From Deltaproteobacteria bacterium (lineage in GTDB: Bacteria; Myxococcota_A; Polyangia; DRWM01; JAAZOP01), in contig JACRCX010000055.1 in the NCBI GenBank assembly GCA_016218815.1, positions 22,257 through 86,256 on the forward strand: a stretch of DNA of 64,000 nucleotides, in the 5' to 3' direction. The notes under the pieces were generated by a model. That model saw only the letters and a program-made list of their open reading frames with translations. It was not told where the DNA came from and ran no database searches. This document shows positions 41,761 through 50,581 of the stretch, in pieces. The translations under genes and the position numbers were made by a program. Numbering within the stretch: the first letter of the stretch is position 1; each line of letters begins with the position of its first letter.

Positions 41761-42747
41761 ATGCGCGAACGAAGGGTCTCCCCGGCGGGGCGGGCATCGA
41801 TGTTGCGGGTTGCGTCGATGCTCGCCCCGCTCCTCCCGTCCTGTTTCGCCGCCTACCCGCTGCACGAGAGCGCCACGCTGCACAACGACCAGGGAATCGA
41901 GCGGTTGGCGGCCGGTGACCTCGAAGGCGCGGCCGCCGCCTTCCGCCTCGCGCTGGAGTACAACAACCGCTTCTCCGAGCCGTACAACAACCTGGCGCTG
42001 GTGGAAATCCGGCGGGGGAACCTGGACGAGGCCGAGGCCCTGCTGCGCCGTGCCCTGCTGCTCAACGAGGACTTCGCCGAGGCGTGGACCAACCTGGGGT
42101 ACGTCCGCCTGCGGCGCGGCGACGCCGCCGAAGCGGTCGCCGCGTTCGAGGAATCGATCGCCATCGATCCGGGGCAGCTCGACGCCCGCTACAACCTGAT
42201 CCTGGCCCTCTCGGAGCTGGGTGAGCTGGACGAGGCCTGGGAGCAGGTCCTGCGCCTCGACGTCGCGACCCCCGACGACCCCGCCGCCCAGGGCCTGGCC
42301 GCGTGGATCGCCTCGCGGCTCGGTCGCCACGACGAGGCCCTGGGCTGGGCCACCCGCGCGCTGGCCGCGGACCCCGCCCAGCCCCTGGCGAACCTGGCCG
42401 CCGGCGTGACGCTCCTGGAACGCGGCGCCGCCGACGAAGCCGAGCCCTATCTTCGCGCCGCGGAGGCGGGCGACCTCGGCCCCGCCGCGTCCCTGTCGCT
42501 CGGACTCGCCCTTCTGCGGCTCGGCCGCTGGACCGAGTCGCGTGCCGCCTTCGCCGCCGCCCTCGAGGCCTGCCCCGACCTGCTCCCGGCGCTGGTCGGC
42601 GCCGGGACCGCGGCGGCCGGGGAGGGCGACCTCGCGGCCGCGCGCGAGTGGCTCTCGCGGGCCCTGGAGCAGGACGCGGTGCGGGGCGGGCTGGACGCCC
42701 CGACCCGCGCCGCGGCGGAGGAGCTCCTGGCGTCGCTGGGGGAGTAG
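41761..42747 (+). CDS. TPR-repeat lipoprotein
   Basis: 328-residue protein: N-terminal hydrophobic stretch MLRVASMLAPLLPSC with a lipobox-like Cys (about residue 28), then eight or so TPR-type helical pairs, for example AAYPLHESATLHNDQGIERL, LAAGDLEGAAAAFRLALEYN, EPYNNLALVEIRRGNLDEAE and EAWTNLGYVRLRRGDAAEAV. TPR scaffolds bind partner proteins, here probably at the periplasmic face. GGGAGGCGGGACG precedes ATG 41761. It diverges from the FmdB-type gene and its partners are unknown. Confidence 0.85.
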   Translation: MRERRVSPAGRASMLRVASMLAPLLPSCFAAYPLHESATLHNDQGIERLAAGDLEGAAAAFRLALEYNNRFSEPYNNLALVEIRRGNLDEAEALLRRALLLNEDFAEAWTNLGYVRLRRGDAAEAVAAFEESIAIDPGQLDARYNLILALSELGELDEAWEQVLRLDVATPDDPAAQGLAAWIASRLGRHDEALGWATRALAADPAQPLANLAAGVTLLERGAADEAEPYLRAAEAGDLGPAASLSLGLALLRLGRWTESRAAFAAALEACPDLLPALVGAGTAAAGEGDLAAAREWLSRALEQDAVRGGLDAPTRAAAEELLASLGE

Positions 42748-42765
42748 ATCGAGGTCTTCCTTCCC

Positions 42766-42803
42766 CTTTGCGTCCTTTGCGAACCTTTGCGTCCTTTGCG
42801 CGA
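42766..42803. repeat. TTTGCGTCCTTTGCG repeat, copy 1
   Basis: Two adjacent units of CTTTGCGTCCTTTGCG. The reverse complement (CGCAAAGGGACGCAAAGGG) occurs at 46091-46130, so the pair flanks the CAP and metzincin genes as an inverted repeat about 3.3 kb apart. Confidence 0.6.
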
Positions 42804-42900
42804 ACTCCGGATCCCCGATCACCGCGGCCTTCACTCGAAATCCGGATCGCTTGTTCCCCGCGCCCTTCAAGGGTAGATTTCCCCCGGCGGGTGGTGTCCA

Positions 42901-42916
42901 GGGCGGGCACCCGCCC
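42901..42916 (+). promoter_or_regulatory. hairpin next to a ribosome site
   Basis: GGGCGGG-CA-CCCGCCC, a 7-bp inverted repeat ending directly before the GGAG (42917-42920) of the CAP-domain gene. It could affect translation initiation. Confidence 0.35.
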
Positions 42917-42929
42917 GGAGTCCGGCATC

Positions 42930-44126
42930 ATGAAGTCCAGGCCATCGCTGCTCGGCCCCCTGTGTTTCCTCGCCACCGCGGCGGCGTTGTTCGGCGGCGC
43001 CTGCCTGCAGGATGATCAACCGTTGGGGACCGCCCGCTACGGCCTCCGCTACCTCGACCGCGAGGAGGCCGAGTTCCTCCGCCTGATCAACAACTACCGC
43101 CTGGAAAACGGCCTGGGCACCCTGACCTCGTCCGCGACCATCAACCAGGTCGCCTACGACTTCTCCGTGGACATGGGCACCCGCGCCTTCTTCGACCACG
43201 TCGACCCCGACGGCGCGGATCCCTTCCAGCGCATGTGCGCGGGCGGCTTCGAGCCGGCCTGCGAAGGCTCGACCGCCATGGGCGAGAACATCTACGCCGG
43301 AAGCCCGGACGCCGCCGAGGCGTTCGACGCCTGGCGGCACTCGCCCGGCCACGACGCGAACATGCGCGAACCGGCGTACGTCGCCATCGGCATCGGCCGC
43401 GCCGAGGTGCCGGGCTCGCCCTACCGCTGGTACTGGACTAACGACTTCGCCGGAATCCTCGACGCCGACGGCTGCGCCTGCGCCAACGGCGCGACCGACG
43501 CCTGCGCGACGCCGTCGTGCGGTGCCGGGATCCGCGAGTGCGACGACCACTGCCAGTGGAACGAATGCCACGTGCCGTCCGCCGGGGAAGAGATCTGCGA
43601 CGGCTACGACAACGACTGCGACGGGGACATCGACGAGGGCGTCTGCGGCTCGTGCGTGCCGACCACCGAGGTGTGCGACGGCGAGGACAACGACTGCGAC
43701 GACGTCGTCGACGAGAACCGCGTCTGCGGTCCGGAGTGCACCCCGGAGGCCACGAGCGAGGCGTGCAACGGCAACGACGACGACTGCAACGGCGTGATCG
43801 ACGAGGGCTGTTCCTGCCCGGCGGGGACCCCGCCCCGGCAGTGCGGCGTGGACGCCGGACGCTGCTCGCTGGGCGAGCAGACGTGCGTCGACGGCTCGTG
43901 GAGCGCCTGCGCCGGCGCGACCCTGCCGAAGGTCGAGCTGTGCGACGGCGTGGACAACGATTGCGACGGGTCGACCGACGAGCGGGCCTGCGACGTGGTC
44001 GGCGGCGGCGACGAAGGTTGCGGGTGCGCCGTCGCCTCGCCGCCGACCCCGGGCCCCCTCGTGCTGGCCCTCCTCGTCGCGGGCTTCGCCGTCGCACGTC
44101 GCCGCCGGGCGGGGGGAGGACGCTGA
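42930..44126 (+). CDS. CAP-domain protein with MopE repeats and MYXO-CTERM tail
   Basis: 398-residue exported protein: signal MKSRPSLLGPLCFLATAAAL with FGGAC lipobox. Residues ~40-170 are a CAP/SCP domain (EEAEFLRLINNYRLENGLG, FDHVDPDG, GSTAMGENIYAG, HSPGHDANMREPAYVAIGIG). Then four MopE-like DNDCDG motifs follow (CDGYDNDCDGDIDEG, CDGEDNDCDDVVDEN, CNGNDDDCNGVIDEG, CDGVDNDCDGSTDER), known from copper/calcium-binding surface proteins. The C-terminus is CGCA, a hydrophobic helix and ARRRRAGGGR, a MYXO-CTERM-type sorting tail. ATG 42930 has GGAG upstream; its stop overlaps the start of the next gene. Confidence 0.92.
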   Translation: MKSRPSLLGPLCFLATAAALFGGACLQDDQPLGTARYGLRYLDREEAEFLRLINNYRLENGLGTLTSSATINQVAYDFSVDMGTRAFFDHVDPDGADPFQRMCAGGFEPACEGSTAMGENIYAGSPDAAEAFDAWRHSPGHDANMREPAYVAIGIGRAEVPGSPYRWYWTNDFAGILDADGCACANGATDACATPSCGAGIRECDDHCQWNECHVPSAGEEICDGYDNDCDGDIDEGVCGSCVPTTEVCDGEDNDCDDVVDENRVCGPECTPEATSEACNGNDDDCNGVIDEGCSCPAGTPPRQCGVDAGRCSLGEQTCVDGSWSACAGATLPKVELCDGVDNDCDGSTDERACDVVGGGDEGCGCAVASPPTPGPLVLALLVAGFAVARRRRAGGGR

Positions 44127-46054
44127 TGTCGCGCTTTCTCAGTCTCGCGCCGCTGCTCGTGGCGGCCTGCAGCTCGGGCTCGTCGAGCGGAGGGGCTCCC
44201 GTCGGCTCGCCCTGCGAGCGTTCGTCGGACTGCGCGGACGATTGCATGGTGCCCGGCGACTCCTATCCGGGCGGCCTCTGCTCGCGCTGGTGCGGCGACG
44301 ACGGGGCCTGTCCCGTGGGCTCGCGCTGCCTCACCGTTGGCGACGACATCCTGTGCTTCGCCGAGTGCGCCTCCGCCGGCGATTGCCGCGAGGGCTGGGG
44401 CTGCGGCGCGGACGGCGCCTGCGTGCCCTGCTCGCTCGCGCCCGCCGCCTGCGAGCCGCCCGACGACGCCGACGCGGAAGTGGACGGCGATGACGCGATC
44501 GACGTCGAGGACGAGACGCCCGGGCCCGACGCGGACGCCGACGCCGACGCCGACCCGGACTCGGACGCCGACTCGCCCGCCGAAGCGGACGCGGAGGCGG
44601 GCGCCGACGCCGACGGCGGCCTGCGGGCCAACGGCGAACCGTGCACGGCGTCGAGCGAGTGCCGTTCGCACGTCTGCCTGCCGCCGTCGCTCGGCGGTGT
44701 CTGCGCCGCCGGCTGCACGCCCAGGGACGCGTGCGCGTACGGCTACGAGTGCACGCCGTTCGCCGTCGACACCGACGGAAACGGGCGGACCGACACGGTC
44801 TCGTTCGGGTGCTTCGACTGGGTCACGGTCGACCGGCAGGACGGGCTGGCCTGCGCGTCCGCCGACGACTGTCGCAGCCGCCTGTGCCTGGGCGGAATCT
44901 GCACCCGGACCTGCGAGGACGACCTCGATTGCGTCATGCTGTCGGTGTGCCGTTCACAGTCGCTGCCGCTGGACGACGGCACGGGGACGTACTCGGCGTG
45001 CGTCCTGGAGGCGGTCGGGACCGGGGAGACCCGGCTGCTCGAGCAGCCGCCGCAGGTGCTCGCGACCGGCACCATGGGCCGTATCGGCGAGCTGTGGCTG
45101 CCTCCCGGAGCGGTCTCCCTGCTCGTGCTGGGTCGGCAGCGCTCGGCGCGCGGCGGCTGGGTCGGCATGTACGAGGTCTATGACCCCACGTCCACGAAGA
45201 TCTATTCGTACTCGGATTTCGTCGATGGGCTCGATCCGCCGAACTGGCACATGCCGGACTCGCGCCTCGGCAGCTTCTTCACCCCGAACTCGAACCGCGT
45301 CACGCTCCGCTCCGGCCGCTACACCTGGACCCCGATCTTCTTCCCGCCCACGGAAGCCGAATCGTTCTCGGACACGATCGATTTCATGGCGTACGTCAAG
45401 TTCGATCCGGCGGGCGCCGTCGCCGGCCGCCTGGCCGTGAACCTCTTCTTCGTCGGCACCACCGTCGACGCCGCCTCGGCGCCGACCAGCACGCGGTTCC
45501 AGAACGCGCTGCGCGAGTGGGAGTCGATCTACGCCGCCGCGGGCATCACCGTCTCCGACTACACCTACTCGGACGTCGCGGACCCGGCGGCCACGACCTA
45601 TCGCGTGGTCGACTACGCGGACGACATCGACAGCGGCGAGGTCGGTCCGCTGATGGCGCTCTCGGCCGGACGGACCGAACAGGCGGTCAACGTCTTCTTC
45701 GTGCACGACTTCTCGGGCTGGGGCCTGCTCGGCATCGCCGGCGGCATCCCCGGCCCGCCCTGGGTCCACGGGACCACCCACTCCGCCGTGATTGTCAACC
45801 TCGACGGCGCCTGGGACTGGGGCGGGGACTTCATCGGCCAGGTGATCGCGCACGAGGTCGGCCACTTCCTTGGCCTGTTCCACTCCACGGAGAACCCCGA
45901 CTCGACCGGCTACCCCTACGGCGGCGACCCGATCGCCGACACCTGGGAGGGGGACTCCGGCAACCTCATGTACTGGATGGCCAGCGGCGGGCGGACCCTG
46001 TCGACCAACCAGTCGTGGGTCATCCGGCGGTACCCCGGCGTGAGGGTGCCGTAG
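44126..46054 (+). CDS. metzincin-like metalloprotease lipoprotein
   Basis: 642-residue lipoprotein coupled to the CAP gene (TGATG overlap at 44124-44128). MSRFLSLAPLLVAAC gives signal and lipobox. Residues ~25-270 are Cys-rich modules (CERSSDCADDC, CTASSECRSHVC, CASADDCRSRLC) separated by an acidic linker (DADADADADPDSDAD). The C-terminal ~350 residues end in a zinc protease domain: VIAHEVGHFLGLFHSTE at ~575 is HExxHxxGxxH with the third ligand. NLMYWMASGG resembles the Met-turn. A secreted surface protease is likely; the substrate is unknown. Confidence 0.9.
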   Translation: MSRFLSLAPLLVAACSSGSSSGGAPVGSPCERSSDCADDCMVPGDSYPGGLCSRWCGDDGACPVGSRCLTVGDDILCFAECASAGDCREGWGCGADGACVPCSLAPAACEPPDDADAEVDGDDAIDVEDETPGPDADADADADPDSDADSPAEADAEAGADADGGLRANGEPCTASSECRSHVCLPPSLGGVCAAGCTPRDACAYGYECTPFAVDTDGNGRTDTVSFGCFDWVTVDRQDGLACASADDCRSRLCLGGICTRTCEDDLDCVMLSVCRSQSLPLDDGTGTYSACVLEAVGTGETRLLEQPPQVLATGTMGRIGELWLPPGAVSLLVLGRQRSARGGWVGMYEVYDPTSTKIYSYSDFVDGLDPPNWHMPDSRLGSFFTPNSNRVTLRSGRYTWTPIFFPPTEAESFSDTIDFMAYVKFDPAGAVAGRLAVNLFFVGTTVDAASAPTSTRFQNALREWESIYAAAGITVSDYTYSDVADPAATTYRVVDYADDIDSGEVGPLMALSAGRTEQAVNVFFVHDFSGWGLLGIAGGIPGPPWVHGTTHSAVIVNLDGAWDWGGDFIGQVIAHEVGHFLGLFHSTENPDSTGYPYGGDPIADTWEGDSGNLMYWMASGGRTLSTNQSWVIRRYPGVRVP

Positions 46055-46090
46055 GTTGGGATGTTCCGCCGGCAGGATCCGACCGGATTT

Positions 46091-46130
46091 CGCGCAAAGC
46101 ACGCAAAGGGACGCAAAGGGCGCAAAGGGG
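46091..46130. repeat. CGCAAAGG repeat, copy 2 (inverted to copy 1)
   Basis: Units CGCAAAGCACGCAAAGGGAC then GCAAAGGGCGCAAAGGGG, reverse complement in type to 42766-42803, lying directly upstream of the next gene. Confidence 0.55.
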
Positions 46131-46163
46131 GGGGAGGTCGGGGAAGTGCGGGAAGGGCCGAGG

Positions 46164-46712
46164 ATGCGGGCGGCGGCGATGGTCGCGGCCGCGGCGACGC
46201 TGGCGGCGCCGGCGGGGGCGGGGGCGTTCAGCCTGGACTTCCGGGCGCAGGGACAGCTCACGGCGCTGGCGGGGATGTCGCTGCCCGACCCCGGCTTCGG
46301 CAGCGTCGAGCTGCAGGTGAACGGGTCGATCTGGAGCCTCGGGGCCGCGCTGGGAGTCGCGTACCAGCGTTTCCCGTCGCCGGACGGGGACATGCTGGAC
46401 GGCGGGGCCTTCCACGCCGCGTTCCAGTGGCGCTTCGTGGCGCTGATCGATGAGGACGTGTTCGTCTGGTTCGATCCGCACCTCGACCTCGGGATGGAGC
46501 TGGGCGGGGCGCGGGGCGATTCGGGGAGTTGGTTCAAGGGCGAGGGGTACGGCGGGATCTCGCTCGACTTCGCCGTCTTCCCGCCTTCGGACGGGGACCC
46601 GCACGTGGTGCTCACCGTGCAGTACCGTTGGACGCCGACGGGCCTGCACGCGCCGGACAGCGCGCCGGAGCACCTCATGCTGTTCGGGCTGGGGTATCGC
46701 GGGGCGGGTTGA
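46164..46712 (+). CDS. small exported beta-barrel-like protein
   Basis: 182-residue protein with signal MRAAAMVAAAATLAAPAGAG and cleavage near AFS. The body is amphipathic beta strands (FSLDFRAQGQLTALAGMSLP, VELQVNGSIWSLGAALGVAY, AFHAAFQWRFVALIDED, LDLGMELGGARGD, HVVLTVQYRWTP, LMLFGLGYRGAG), like small outer membrane barrels. ATG 46164 was chosen for the signal peptide; GGAAGGGCCGAGG precedes it. An upstream in-frame start would translate the repeat. Function unknown. Confidence 0.75.
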   Translation: MRAAAMVAAAATLAAPAGAGAFSLDFRAQGQLTALAGMSLPDPGFGSVELQVNGSIWSLGAALGVAYQRFPSPDGDMLDGGAFHAAFQWRFVALIDEDVFVWFDPHLDLGMELGGARGDSGSWFKGEGYGGISLDFAVFPPSDGDPHVVLTVQYRWTPTGLHAPDSAPEHLMLFGLGYRGAG

Positions 46713-46740
46713 ACCGGCGGCTCAGGGCTGCGTGGCGCCC

Positions 46741-48732
46741 CTATTCGTAGTGCAAGCCTTCGACGGGGTGCATCCTGGCCGCGCGCCAGGACGGGATCAG
46801 GGTCGCGATCAGGCAGATGACGAAGGCAATGGTGGAGCAGACGACGTAGTCGATGGCGCGGATGTCCACCGGCAGGTGGTCGATCATGTAGACCTTGGGA
46901 TCGAGCGGCCAGGCGTAGGCGCGCAGGAGGGCGGAGATGGCGTAGCCCAGGCCCAGGCCGATCGAGAGGCCGATGAGGCCGATCGCGGTGCCCACGGTGA
47001 GGAAGACCGCGCGCACGTCGGCGTTGGTCGCGCCCATCGACTTGAGGATGGCGATCTCCTTCTTCTTCTCCAGGACGATCATGATCAGCGTGGAGACGAT
47101 ATTGAAGGCCGCGATGCCCACGACGACGGCCAGGACGATCGTGAGCACCATCTTCTGGATCCACAGCGCCTGGAAGAGGTTCTTGTTCAGCTCCTTCCAG
47201 GTGATCACCCGGTACGCGGCCTGGTGCGTCGAGTCGGCCAGGAGAGTGGCGGGCAACGTCGCCAGCGCCGCGGCGCGCCGCGGCAGCCAGCGCCGCGAAG
47301 GGAAGCGATCCCAGGCGGCGCCCGTGCGCAGGAACCCCCCGCGCACCCCCTGCAGCCCCTCGATCGTGTCGTACGCCGCGAGCAGCGCCCGCAACTCGCC
47401 CGCGACCTCGTCCGCGCGGTCCAGCTCGTCCAGCCGCAGCTCGACCCCCGTCACCGTGTCCCCGCGCTGGAACATCGCCTGCGCCTCCCGCAGATGGATG
47501 TACACCAGCCGGCTGTCGTACTCGTTGAAGCCGGAGTAGAAGATCCCGACCACCTGGAAGGCGACGTCCGAAGGACCCGGCTGGCCGCCGAAGCCGAAGC
47601 CGATGCTCCCCGAGGGCGATACGATCTTCACCACGTCCCCGCCCTTGACCCCGAGACTCTCGGCCAGCGTGCGCCCCAGGATCAGGCCGGGGAGCGCGCG
47701 GGCCCCGTCCGTGGCGTCGACGACCTGGTCGCTGGTGTTGCTGAGGACGTCCGCCAGCGGATCGGGCTCCGTCGGCCCGGGAGGCCCGAACAGGCTCGGA
47801 TCGTAGTCGCCGTCGTGGAACAGGTCGCCGGCCGGAGCTGCGGGCCGCTTGGCCGGCGGTGCGGTCCGCTCGGGCTTCCCGGCAACCAGCGCATCGGTGA
47901 GCGAGAGCAGCTCGGTGTCGGTCAGCGAATCGCCGCTCGTGCCGCGGGTCGGGCGGGAAGGACTCGGGGCCCGCGGGCCTTCCTCCGGTGCGCGGGCGGC
48001 GGGCGGCAGCGCCGGCGGAGCCGGGTCGAGCGGCGCGGGCGGCGGGTCGTCCGTCCCGGACGGCGTCGTTCCCGTCGCAGCCGCGTCCGTCCGAGGTCCG
48101 CCCGACCCCGCTCCGGCATCCGGGATTCCGGGCCCGGGCACCGGCGGCGCCACCGGAACGTCGGGCGCCGCGGGCTCCTTGCGCTGGTCGTGCTCGAGCC
48201 CACCGTCCCATACCGCGAACGGATCGGTGGTCGGGCTGCTCGGGGCGTGCGACTTCGCCGTGCGCTCCGCCATCCGCGCCTCGGCGTCGTCGGAGGCGCG
48301 CAGGTCGCGCAGCGAGCCCACGGTGCCGTCGGGACGGGTGATCTGGTGGGCCACGTCGAGGACCGCGGCCGAACGCTCGGGATCGACGCCCTTGACCAGC
48401 ACGCCGTGGGTGCGGGCGCCCTTCAGGATCATGCGCTCGTTGATCACGAACGGGGCCGCCCCGACGACGCCATCGATCGAACGCGCCAGCCGGAGCGTGT
48501 CCTCGTAGCGATCGAATTCCCACCCGCCCGTCATCACCAGGACATGGGAGTTCACGCCCACCACCTTGTCCGTGATCGCGCTCTGCAGGCCGGACGAGGC
48601 GCCGATGATCGTGGTCAGGGCCGCAACGCCGATCGCCACGCCGACCACCGCCATCATGGTGATGAAGGAGATGAACGCCTTCTTCTTGGCCATGAGGTAG
48701 CGGACCGCGATCCGAACGGCGTAACCGCGCAT
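46741..48732 (-). CDS. LolC/FtsX-type ABC transporter permease with large Pro-rich insert
   Basis: 663-residue inner membrane protein with the LolC/E plan: N-terminal TM (RIAVRYLMAKKKAF, then GVAIGVAALTTIIG), a long periplasmic region, and three C-terminal TMs with the signature EKKKEIAILKSMGATNADVR and IPSWRAARMHPVEGLHYE. Typical LolC is ~400 residues; the excess is a Pro/Ala/Gly/Asp insert at ~165-300 with little predicted structure. The LolD ATPase and a second permease are not adjacent. The family moves outer-membrane lipoproteins (LolCDE) or similar envelope cargo, consistent with this genome's many lipoproteins. ATG 48732 is supported by the N-terminal alignment. Confidence 0.87.
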   Translation of the reverse strand: MRGYAVRIAVRYLMAKKKAFISFITMMAVVGVAIGVAALTTIIGASSGLQSAITDKVVGVNSHVLVMTGGWEFDRYEDTLRLARSIDGVVGAAPFVINERMILKGARTHGVLVKGVDPERSAAVLDVAHQITRPDGTVGSLRDLRASDDAEARMAERTAKSHAPSSPTTDPFAVWDGGLEHDQRKEPAAPDVPVAPPVPGPGIPDAGAGSGGPRTDAAATGTTPSGTDDPPPAPLDPAPPALPPAARAPEEGPRAPSPSRPTRGTSGDSLTDTELLSLTDALVAGKPERTAPPAKRPAAPAGDLFHDGDYDPSLFGPPGPTEPDPLADVLSNTSDQVVDATDGARALPGLILGRTLAESLGVKGGDVVKIVSPSGSIGFGFGGQPGPSDVAFQVVGIFYSGFNEYDSRLVYIHLREAQAMFQRGDTVTGVELRLDELDRADEVAGELRALLAAYDTIEGLQGVRGGFLRTGAAWDRFPSRRWLPRRAAALATLPATLLADSTHQAAYRVITWKELNKNLFQALWIQKMVLTIVLAVVVGIAAFNIVSTLIMIVLEKKKEIAILKSMGATNADVRAVFLTVGTAIGLIGLSIGLGLGYAISALLRAYAWPLDPKVYMIDHLPVDIRAIDYVVCSTIAFVICLIATLIPSWRAARMHPVEGLHYE

Positions 48733-48860
48733 CGCACGGTAGGTACCGCAGGGGGGGGCGGCGGTCAAATGGCCCGTGGCTCGCAGCTCGCGGCTGGTGG
48801 TTGCGGCGCCGCCTCGGCAATCCGGTTCCGCACTGCCGACCGCCGACCGCCCACCGCCGG

Positions 48861-49571
48861 CTACGGATCGAAACGATAGCCGACGGTGCGGACCGTGGCC
48901 AGGTAGCGCGGGGCCTGCGGGTCGTCCTCGATCTTCTGCCGCAGCGAGAGCACGAAGTTGTCCACGGTCCGCGTCGTGCCCTCGTACTGGTAGCCCCACA
49001 CCTCGCGCAGGATCTGCTCCCGGGAATACGCCTTGCGCGGGTTGCGCACCAGCAACGCCAACAGGTCGAACTCGCGCGGCGTGGTGGCGACGTCCTCGCC
49101 CTTGCGCGTGATCGTGCGCGCCTGGAAGTCGACGACCACGTCGCCGAAACGGAGCGTCTGCTGGTCGCGCGCCAGGATCCGCTTCCGGCGCAGCCGCGCG
49201 TCGATGCGGGCCAGCAGCTCCCGCAGATCGAACGGCTTGGTCACGTAGTCGTCCGCTCCCAGTCCGAATCCCTCGAGCTTGTCGGGAAGCTGGTCGCGGG
49301 CCGAGAGGATGAGCACGTGGGTCTGCGACTGGTTGCGGCGCAGCTCGGCGAGGATCTCCAGCCCGCTCAGGCCGGGGAGCATGATGTCCAGGATGATCAG
49401 GTCGGGCGCCTCGTCGAACGCCGCGCGCAGGCCCTGGTTGCCGTCGGCGGCGGTGACGACGGAGTACCCACTGGCCTTGAGGTTCAACGCCAGACCCTCG
49501 CGCAGCGAACGGTCGTCCTCGACGATCAGCACCTTCTCGCCGCCGGGTCCCGGCACGAGCTTCGCCGTCAT
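48861..49571 (-). CDS. OmpR/PhoB-type response regulator
   Basis: 236-residue regulator. Receiver: EKVLIVEDDRSLREGLALNL, phosphoacceptor Asp in DLIILDIMLPGLSGLEIL, Lys in DYVTKPFDLRELLAR. C-terminal winged helix: TPREFDLLALLVRNPRKAYS, TVDNFVLSLRQKIEDD and YLATVRTVGYRFDP. ATG 49571 overlaps the kinase stop (ATGA), so the pair is coupled. Target genes are unknown; the LolC-type permease downstream is a candidate (inference). Confidence 0.96.
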   Translation of the reverse strand: MTAKLVPGPGGEKVLIVEDDRSLREGLALNLKASGYSVVTAADGNQGLRAAFDEAPDLIILDIMLPGLSGLEILAELRRNQSQTHVLILSARDQLPDKLEGFGLGADDYVTKPFDLRELLARIDARLRRKRILARDQQTLRFGDVVVDFQARTITRKGEDVATTPREFDLLALLVRNPRKAYSREQILREVWGYQYEGTTRTVDNFVLSLRQKIEDDPQAPRYLATVRTVGYRFDP

Positions 49572-50503
49572 GTCGCACCTCCTTCGGAAGCGGGCCGCGC
49601 CACGGGCAGGAAGATCGTGAACGTCGACCCCTTCCCCGGCTCGCTCCGCACCCGCAGTCGCCCGTCGTGCGCCGAAACCACATCCTTGACGATCGCCAGG
49701 CCCAGTCCCACGCCCGCGGCCTGCGAGCGCAGGCGGTCGTCGACGCGGTGGAACGGCTCGAAGATCCGCTCCTGGTGCGCCTTCGGAATGCCGATCCCGT
49801 TGTCCTCCACCTCGAGCTCCACTCCGCCCGCGACGTCGCGACTGCGCAACGTGATCAGCTTGCGCTCGCCCGTGTACTTGTGCGCGTTGACCAGCAGGTT
49901 CAGCACCGCCTCCGTGATGCCCGCCCGGTCGATCTCCACCGGCAGCGCCGCCCGCAGGTCCACCGCCAGCGTCGCTTCCCCCGAGCGCAACAGGCCGCGG
50001 AAGGCGTCGAGCGCCTCGAGCAGCGCCGGCTCGACCGTGTCGCGATGCCGCTCGTACGGTCGCCGCCCCTCGGCGATCTTCCGCCACTGCAGCACCCGCT
50101 CCACGAGCTGCCCCAGCCGCTCCGTGTCGCGCAGAATGGCTTCGGCGCATTCCCGGCGCTCCTCGTCGCTCGCGGCGCGGTCGAGCTGCAGCGTCTGGGC
50201 ATAGAGGCGGATCGCCGCCAACGGCGTGCGCAGCTCGTGCGTCACGTTGGTCAGGAACGTCACCTGCTGGCGCGCGAGCCGCGCGCGGCGACGGACCATC
50301 ACCAGGATCGTCACGGCCGCCCCCAGCGACCCCAGGGCGAAGGACACCACCAGCGTCCCGATGACGATGTTCTCGACCCCGCCGATGACCAGCGCCACGA
50401 TCCCGGCCGCGGACATCAACACCACGGGCACCAGCACCCCGAGGATGATCACCAGCAGGATGTTCCGCTCGGACAGGAACGGCTGGGCCCTCGTCTTCGC
50501 CAT
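49568..50503 (-). CDS. sensor histidine kinase
   Basis: 311-residue membrane kinase. After a short N-terminus (MAKTRAQPFLSERN) there are two TM segments (ILLVIILGVLVPVVLMSAAG and IVIGTLVVSFALGSLGAAVT) with almost no periplasmic loop, so it probably senses within the membrane. Then the DHp H-box is FLTNVTHELRTPLAAIRLYA (His in HELRT), N-box NLLVNAHKYTGE, G1 VEDNGIGIPKAH, and G2 GVGLGLAIVKDV. ATG 50503 is preferred over an upstream ATG (50545) because GGAGAG lies upstream. It is coupled to the response regulator by ATGA and lies 78 nt after the radical SAM gene. Confidence 0.94.
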   Translation of the reverse strand: MAKTRAQPFLSERNILLVIILGVLVPVVLMSAAGIVALVIGGVENIVIGTLVVSFALGSLGAAVTILVMVRRRARLARQQVTFLTNVTHELRTPLAAIRLYAQTLQLDRAASDEERRECAEAILRDTERLGQLVERVLQWRKIAEGRRPYERHRDTVEPALLEALDAFRGLLRSGEATLAVDLRAALPVEIDRAGITEAVLNLLVNAHKYTGERKLITLRSRDVAGGVELEVEDNGIGIPKAHQERIFEPFHRVDDRLRSQAAGVGLGLAIVKDVVSAHDGRLRVRSEPGKGSTFTIFLPVARPASEGGAT

Positions 50504-50581
50504 CACCCCGATCTCTCCGCCGGGGCGAAAGGTAACCACATCCACGACCCGTTGAACACCGGGAAGCGCCGCTCGGACGCG

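Noticed and set aside
42766..46130. composite transposon bounded by the TTTGCG repeats
   Set aside because: The repeats are short and carry no transposase; the enclosed genes share the composition of the chromosome.
46450..48879. 809-residue + strand frame opposite the LolC-type gene
   Set aside because: The opposite strand has full LolC motifs and membrane segments; this frame has none.
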